Source: Phymorhynchus buccinoides
Taxonomy: Eukaryota > Mollusca > Gastropoda > Neogastropoda > Raphitomidae
Length of the DNA stretch: 64,000 nt
Assembly: GCA_017654935.2 (NCBI GenBank)
Contig: CM065698.1
Span: 96,429-160,428 of the forward strand
Direction of reading: 5' to 3'
The stretch's first letter is position 1; each line of letters begins with the position of its first letter. A model generated the notes under the pieces. It made no database searches, had not been told where the DNA came from, and saw nothing but the letters and a program-made list of their open reading frames with translations. The position numbers were made by a program, and so were the translations under genes. Below, piece by piece: positions 58,791 through 64,000 of this stretch.

Positions 58791-58879
58791 AACTGACTGA
58801 CTCATCATTTTGTGCAATCAATCAATGCTTTATTGCCTTTAAAAAGATAAAGAAATTCTTAGTCTGGCATCCGCAGAAA

Positions 58880-58998
58880 ACATGATACATATAAACATGA
58901 AGAGTAATAAACACATGATACATATAAACATGAAGAGTAATAAACACATGATACATATAAACATGAAGAGTAATAAACACATGATACATATAAACATG
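58880..58998 (+). repeat. 33-bp minisatellite interrupted by a LINE
   Basis: Units of ACATGATACATATAAACATG plus AAGAGTAATAAAC. A further unit lies at about 60508-60538 on the other side of the LINE. Confidence 0.9.
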
Positions 58999-59095
58999 AA
59001 TAATAATAATAATAATAATAATTGGCACTTATATAGCGCACATATCTAGAAAATTCTATTCATGGCGCTTTACAAAGAAATAAAACTATGAACAT

Positions 59096-59380
59096 TCACA
59101 CACACACACACACACTCACACACAAAAAGAAAGACGATGAAGGGGAGAGGGTGGGAAGGGGGGCGTCACACACACATACACGCTGCATGCACACACACAC
59201 ATACACACACACATACACGCTGCATGCACACACATACACACACACACACACGCACGCACGCACGCACGCACACACAAACACACACACCACTCAATTTCCA
59301 TACGGCACAATCAACACACACACTGCATACACACACACTGCATACACACACACACACACACATTGCACGCACTTGCACGC
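59096..59380 (-). repeat. (CA)n microsatellite in the LINE 3' UTR
   Basis: Imperfect CA tract (TG on the LINE's sense strand) with GCATGCAC and CACTGCATA interruptions. Confidence 0.9.
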
Positions 59381-59423
59381 ACCACTCAATGTTCACACTG
59401 CACAATCAACCTATGCATGTCAG

Positions 59424-60499
59424 CTACAACTTAGAAAAGAGATGAGTTTTTAGACCGGCCTTGAACGCGTCCAGAGAGTCAGAGTGTCTGAGAGACAGGG
59501 GTAAGTTGTTCCACACAGATGGAGCCTGGAACGAAAAGGACCTTTCACCATAGGTTTTGGTTTTGACAGTGGCTGGTTGCAGGAGGCGTGTGTCAGAGGA
59601 AGAGCGGAGGACACGAGAAGGTGTGTAGAGATGAAGTAGGTCAGACAGGTAATCAGGGGCAGAACCAGAGATGACAGTGAAGGAAAGAGTGGAGAGTTTA
59701 TAGTCAATCCTATCAGAGATTTTTAACCAGTGCAGAGAGTGCAGAAGTGGCGTGACATGTTCATACTTAGAAGACTTAAGGACTAATCGGGCAGCATTGT
59801 TTTGAATTCTTTGGAGGCGACTGAGAAGATACTTTGGGAGGCCAGCAAGGAGAGAGTTGCAGTAATCGATTTTAGACAAAACAAAAGCACAGACCAAAGT
59901 TTTCGTGGCGTCAGTAGATAGATAGTGGCGAACAGAACTTATTTTACGGAGCTGAAGGTATGCAGATCGACAAACATTTGAGACATGTTGTTGGAGAGAG
60001 AGGGTCTGATCTAACGTGACTCCGAGACTGCGAACAGAGGGGGACAGAGAGACAGGAGTGTTGTTGATTGTAACAGAATCTGGAAGAGATGGATGGCCAA
60101 GTAATCTCTTTGGACAGGCTAACATAAGTTCAGTCTTGTCTTCGTTCAACTGCAGTTTATTAACAGTCATCCATGTTTTGATATCTGCTATACAGTTCTG
60201 TGTCCTTGATACTAGCCCATCAACTTCGGCAAGAGAGGCTGACTGATTGATCTGAGTATCGTCAGCAAAACTCTCGTGGGACAATGCATGCTTACTAACG
60301 ACATCAGAAACAGGAGCAGCATACAGTACAAAAAGAATGGGCCCCAAGACAGAACCCTGGGGAACACCAAAGGAGAGGTCGGAAGACCCTGAGTATCTGC
60401 CATTCACACAGACAGTCTGTATGCGATGTTTCAGGTAGGACTCAAACCAGGAAAGAGCAGGACCCCGAATGCCAAAAGAGTCATGGAGTCTGTGAAGGA
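59424..60499 (-). pseudogene. LINE reverse transcriptase, C-terminal ~358 codons, open frame
   Basis: Uninterrupted frame from the truncation point to a stop: HRLHDSFGIRGPALSWFESYL, FGVPQGSVLGPILFVLYAAP, SFADDTQINQSASLA, SKIDYCNSLLAGLPKYLLS, then a C-terminal region ending SLDAFKAGLKTHLFSKL. Motif B and the catalytic FADD are intact but motif A and everything upstream are absent, so it cannot work alone. The absence of stops suggests a fairly recent insertion. Confidence 0.92.
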
Positions 60500-60540
60500 C
60501 ATAATAGACACATGATACATATAAACATGAAGAATAATAG

Positions 60541-61137
60541 TCACAGGGTTCCCAGGTGCTGGGCATGGCGCCAAAAAAGGACCACTTATAAAGGACCTTT
60601 GCAGTATACCCCAAAGCTTTTAACATGAAAAATACTTACCTCTCATAAACAGATTAACAGCTAATCCCATTTGAATGTTTGCATCTTTTCTAACCTACTC
60701 ACAATAATCCTTTGAAGTCAACCATGCATCTTGAAAGGAACACTTCCCTGGCATTTTGAAATTTCAATGTAGTTTGCAAACGCAATCGTCAAAACTTCCT
60801 GAAATAATCGCATCAGTCAGAATCAGGCACAGTGAAAAAGGAGGGGGGAGGAGGAGGAAAGGCGCAGGCGGGAGAAGGCGTTATCTGTGAATGCTGAGAC
60901 ACACAGCATACATCTGTTCTCCAATGCTGTTCATTACGTTCGCATACGGTGTTGTTATATGTTTACATTCATTTGGGTCATATTTCTTTTTCTTTTTCCT
61001 CATTCTTTTACAACAAACAAACAACTACACGACAAGTGCAAAGTGACGTTGTTTTATTCACAAGAGACAAAACAAAACTACTGGATATTTCGGCGAATGC
61101 GCCTTTATCAACACAGACAAACAATTAAACAGCAAAC
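60541..61137. other. No gene seen
   Basis: A GGAGGGGGGAGGAGGAGG-like tract near 60841-60865 and otherwise unique DNA. The frame at 60887-61399 is open only because it runs into the 147-bp repeat. Confidence 0.4.
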
Positions 61138-61584
61138 ATCAACAATGGTGGAGAGAACATACAAACAAATCAACATCTATCCAAGAGTGGCACAGCCTTC
61201 TAGCCTGGAATATGTTACACATAAACAACACACAACACACAACAAACTGGTGAGCCTTATGACCCTCCACCCACACAGTACACATCAACAATGGTGGAGA
61301 GAACATACAAACAAATCAACATCTATCCAAGAGTGGCATAGCCTTCTAGCCTGGAATATGTTACACATAAACAACACACAACACACAACAAACTGGTGAG
61401 CCTTTATGACCCTCCACCCACACAGTACACATCAACAATGGTGGAGAGGACAACATACAAACAAATCAACATCTATCCAAGAGTGGCACAGCCTTCTAGC
61501 CTGGAATATGTTACACATAAACAACACACAACACACAACAAACTGGTAAGCCTTATGACCCTCCACCCACACAGTACACATCTA
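61138..61584 (+). repeat. 147-bp tandem repeat, about 3 copies (left block)
   Basis: Unit landmarks: ACAATGGTGGAGAGAACATA, CATCTATCCAAGAGTGGCA, AACAACACACAACACACAAC and TATGACCCTCCACCCAC. ACAATGG occurs at 61141, 61288 and 61435. One unit has a 3-base insertion (GAGGACAACATA). Confidence 0.95.
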
Positions 61585-63702
61585 TGAATGAAATTTGGAA
61601 TTTTACGTCCTCTCGACCTGGGAAGGCACATATGGGACATTTGTGAGTTGCATAAATAATATATAAGACAATACAAAACGAAAATGGACATATACATAGA
61701 CAGGGACATAATATAGAAACAAAGGGGAGAGGATTCTAAAAGCGCAAGTTCAGATTAAATAGAGGGGGAAATCCTGGTAAAATTTATAAAATATAGTTGT
61801 TAGTGTGTTTAAACACTTGATATAATAACTATGAGTGTATAAAATTGTTAAGTTAAAATTTTCGTAGTCTGGCCTAGACACAACCCTCCTTGTTGTATTA
61901 AAATTCCGGGGCTACTAGGTTAAAAATGTAAACTTTATTTTTATTAGTAAAAACCTATAGAGGCCTTATTTAGTTTTAAAAAAAATGTATGTACAGTTAT
62001 AAATTTATATTTACAGTATGTTTAAATCTTTATGTATATGTACATGAATTAAGAATCTATATACTTTAAAATTTATTAATACACCGGGGGAGAAAACTCT
62101 CAACCGGCGATAGTTTTATGGGGCGGGACAAAGTTAATTTATTTCTATAAAAGGGGATTTTTTTTTTAAATCTCAAGTGGGATCATATATAGAGGAAGGG
62201 GGGGAAATGGGGATCCCGGAGGGCCTCAACACACCGAGTTGGGGCGGGCCGGCCGAGGGAGGTATACGCAAGCCATCCTCGCGTCAACAACCCACGACGG
62301 GCCCGCCCCATCAAGGGGGAGGTCATCTCACGGGTTTGGGGAGGTGGGGAGGGGGAGGGGGCAAACACCCGGGGGTCCTCAACCAATCAAGGGGAGCCGC
62401 CCCCGCCGCCGGAGGATACGCGAGACATCCTCGCGTCAACTACCAGCGACGGGAACACCTCCGCGAGAGGGGGACCTCCACTCGGGTGTATTTACTTTAA
62501 AATGATCCCACTTAAGTTAATTATATATACACACATTTTTATGTACAAATATCATGAGTAGGGCACCATGTCCTATACTATTATAATATTTTAGAATATG
62601 GTTTAATTATAGTTAAAATGTGAGTTAAAAAGACAGGGGATCGAGTTAACCCCTGTCCTGCAATGGGGGGAGACAACTTATTTTATTTAACGTAAAAGAT
62701 TGTGATTAAAATTAGATTAAGATTTATTTTTTATTATTCTTTTTTTTTTTTTAAGTTAAAAGTATGTTTTATAAGTCAATAGGCCACAGCCCTACGGGAC
62801 GAGATATCATTCTGTGGGTTAAATGTTACTATTAAAATTCTTGTATAATGTTTTTATATATAGGAGTTGTATGTTTTAATTATGTAATTAATCAATTAAA
62901 AAGGCCGATTAGAATGTGCCGGCGCGTAAAAAGAGAGGCTTCGCGACAGAGATCCCCGACCGAAACTATAAGGTAATATATATAGGAATTTGTTCTTCGT
63001 GATTAAGCAGGACCAATGAGATGGCCTGGAAATTCTCATGTAGAAATAAAGTTGTTTTTAATTTAGATGCTGAATAACGGTGGCGACCACGCGAGGTGTA
63101 TGTAATGTTGTAATATTACATGTATTCCCGAAGGGGGGTGGCCACAAAATCCCCCCCGCCATTCGATAACATGATATGAATACATAATATTTTAAATATA
63201 TTTAATACATTTAGGGGGTATTTTAGCATGGGAGCCCAAGCAACTATCGTTTATAATGTACTATATTAGATAAAAAATGTAATATTTATAGTAGTGGTGA
63301 TGATGATGATGGAGGGGGAGGTTAAGGATTCTTTCTTGGATGGGGCGGAGGGAGGGAGGGAGAGGGACCCCTCCTCCCCGCCCCACCCAGAGGAAAGGCG
63401 CCGCTTATGTGATCCTTGTGCGGGGGGGTCACAACGCGAAGCGTGACGGCTACCATAGAACTCTCCGAGGGGCGACCCGGGCGCCCACGGACTGGGGGGG
63501 AGGGAGAATAAAAAAAGGGTGGACCCAAAAGGGTCACAACAGCCCAACGGCACATATGTCGTTAAAACGGGATGGGGGGAAGGGATAGGGGAAAGTGGGT
63601 GAGCGCCAGGCCCGCCACCCAGAGAGACTCCACCCCCACCATTTGGATTTTAATGAATGTGATTTATTATTTAGGAGAACTGGTTAAGGATTCCCTTCGG
63701 TT
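61585..63702. mobile_element. 2.1-kb insertion in the 147-bp repeat
   Basis: The tandem repeat stops at 61584 and resumes at 63703. AGTACACATCTA lies at both edges (61573-61584 and 63703-63714) and could be a 12-bp target duplication. The insert begins TGAATGAAATTTGG and ends CCCTTCGGTT, with no inverted ends. It mixes AT-rich DNA with G-rich islands at 62180-62500 and 63300-63640. No recognisable protein. It could be a non-autonomous mobile element or a recombination insert; the class is unknown. Confidence 0.5.
62170..62518. repeat. GC-rich block flanked by an inverted repeat
   Basis: CAAGTGGGATCAT (about 62174-62186) and ATGATCCCACTTAAG (about 62502-62516) are complementary. Between them are two ~120-bp related direct units sharing CATCCTCGCGTCAAC and GGGGGAC/GGGGGAG. 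It may be an independent small element nested in the 2.1-kb insert. Confidence 0.55.
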
Positions 63703-63935
63703 AGTACACATCTATCCAAGAGTGGCATAGCCTTCTAGCCTGGAATATGTCACACATAAACAACACACAACACACAACAAACTGGTGAGCCTTATGACCC
63801 TCCACCCACACAGTACACATCAACAATGGTGGAGAGAACATACAAACAAATCAACATCTATCCAAGAGTGGCACAGCCTTCTAGCCTGGAATATGTTACA
63901 CATAAACAACACACAACACACAACAAACTGGTAAG
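63703..63935 (+). repeat. 147-bp tandem repeat, right block
   Basis: About one and a half further units matching 61138-61584. The last 65 bases of the window (63936-64000) are unrelated and carry nothing recognisable. Confidence 0.93.
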
Positions 63936-64000
63936 CCTCGAAAGGAAGTTTGGTTAATCAAAGAATGAAATAGTCAGGCCAAGAGAGGAGATAACGAAAT

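Larger units (their letters stand above)
58998..60499 (-). mobile_element. Second CR1/L2-like LINE, 5'-truncated
   Basis: Read on the - strand: RT from about 60499, stop near 59424, 3' UTR with a TG tract, AGCGC/GCGCT hairpin (59035-59069) and (ATT)n tail ending at about 58998. The 5' break is inside RT between motifs A and B. It lies inside the 33-bp minisatellite. It belongs to the same broad group as the LINE at 37186-40459, but the proteins are clearly different in sequence. Confidence 0.88.

Overview
This window is nuclear DNA from an invertebrate animal, most likely a mollusc or another lophotrochozoan. Coding sequence is confined to short exons with GT-AG borders. It also carries CR1/L2-like retrotransposon pieces, several small terminal-inverted-repeat elements and a very high load of minisatellites and microsatellites. 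The phylum is my inference from overall character; no species marker is visible. Two runs of exactly 500 N (18282-18781 and 48501-49000) show that it is a scaffold joined from contigs.

The first 38.4 kb is a huge inverted duplication. Positions 1-18281 match, in reverse complement, about 19917-38382, and the match runs off the left edge of the window. Each arm carries the same four caspase (peptidase C14) exons, on + in the left arm and on - in the right arm, so the two copies converge. The exons encode the p20 start, the His/Cys catalytic half, the p20-p10 linker and the p10 SWRN segment. All catalytic and P1-pocket residues that I can place are intact. The pro-domain and the last p10 exon are not visible. 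Because one arm ends at a 500-N join, the duplication may be two haplotypes placed head to head by scaffolding rather than a real palindrome.

The most striking biology is how the introns are built. Nearly every caspase splice junction has been copied into a tandem array next to it: the exon 1 donor about 6 times, the exon 2 acceptor 3 times, the exon 2 donor about 26 times (a 40-bp unit), the exon 3 acceptor twice, the exon 4 acceptor 3 times and the exon 4 donor many times. An unrelated exon on the - strand at 43.0 kb shows the same behaviour. The exon 2-3 intron is dominated by a 5.1-kb satellite built from 9-bp units (TGTACTATG, TGTACTGTC, TGTACTTTC). It has no stop codons in several frames and produces giant meaningless ORFs.

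From 37.2 to 48.5 kb there is a 5'-truncated CR1/L2-like LINE (EN plus RT, frameshifted) sitting in a pentamer microsatellite, a CAGGG-ended small element, the triplicated unknown exon, two minisatellites and a decayed gene. The decayed gene has FEN/XPG-like nuclease motifs and a Cys-rich CXC-like tail.

From 49 to 64 kb there are indel-rich purine arrays and a 37-bp array, a second 5'-truncated LINE with an open RT frame, another small inverted-repeat element, and a 147-bp tandem repeat interrupted by a 2.1-kb insertion with a 12-bp direct repeat at its ends. No tRNA, rRNA, CRISPR array or bacterial-type operon was found.
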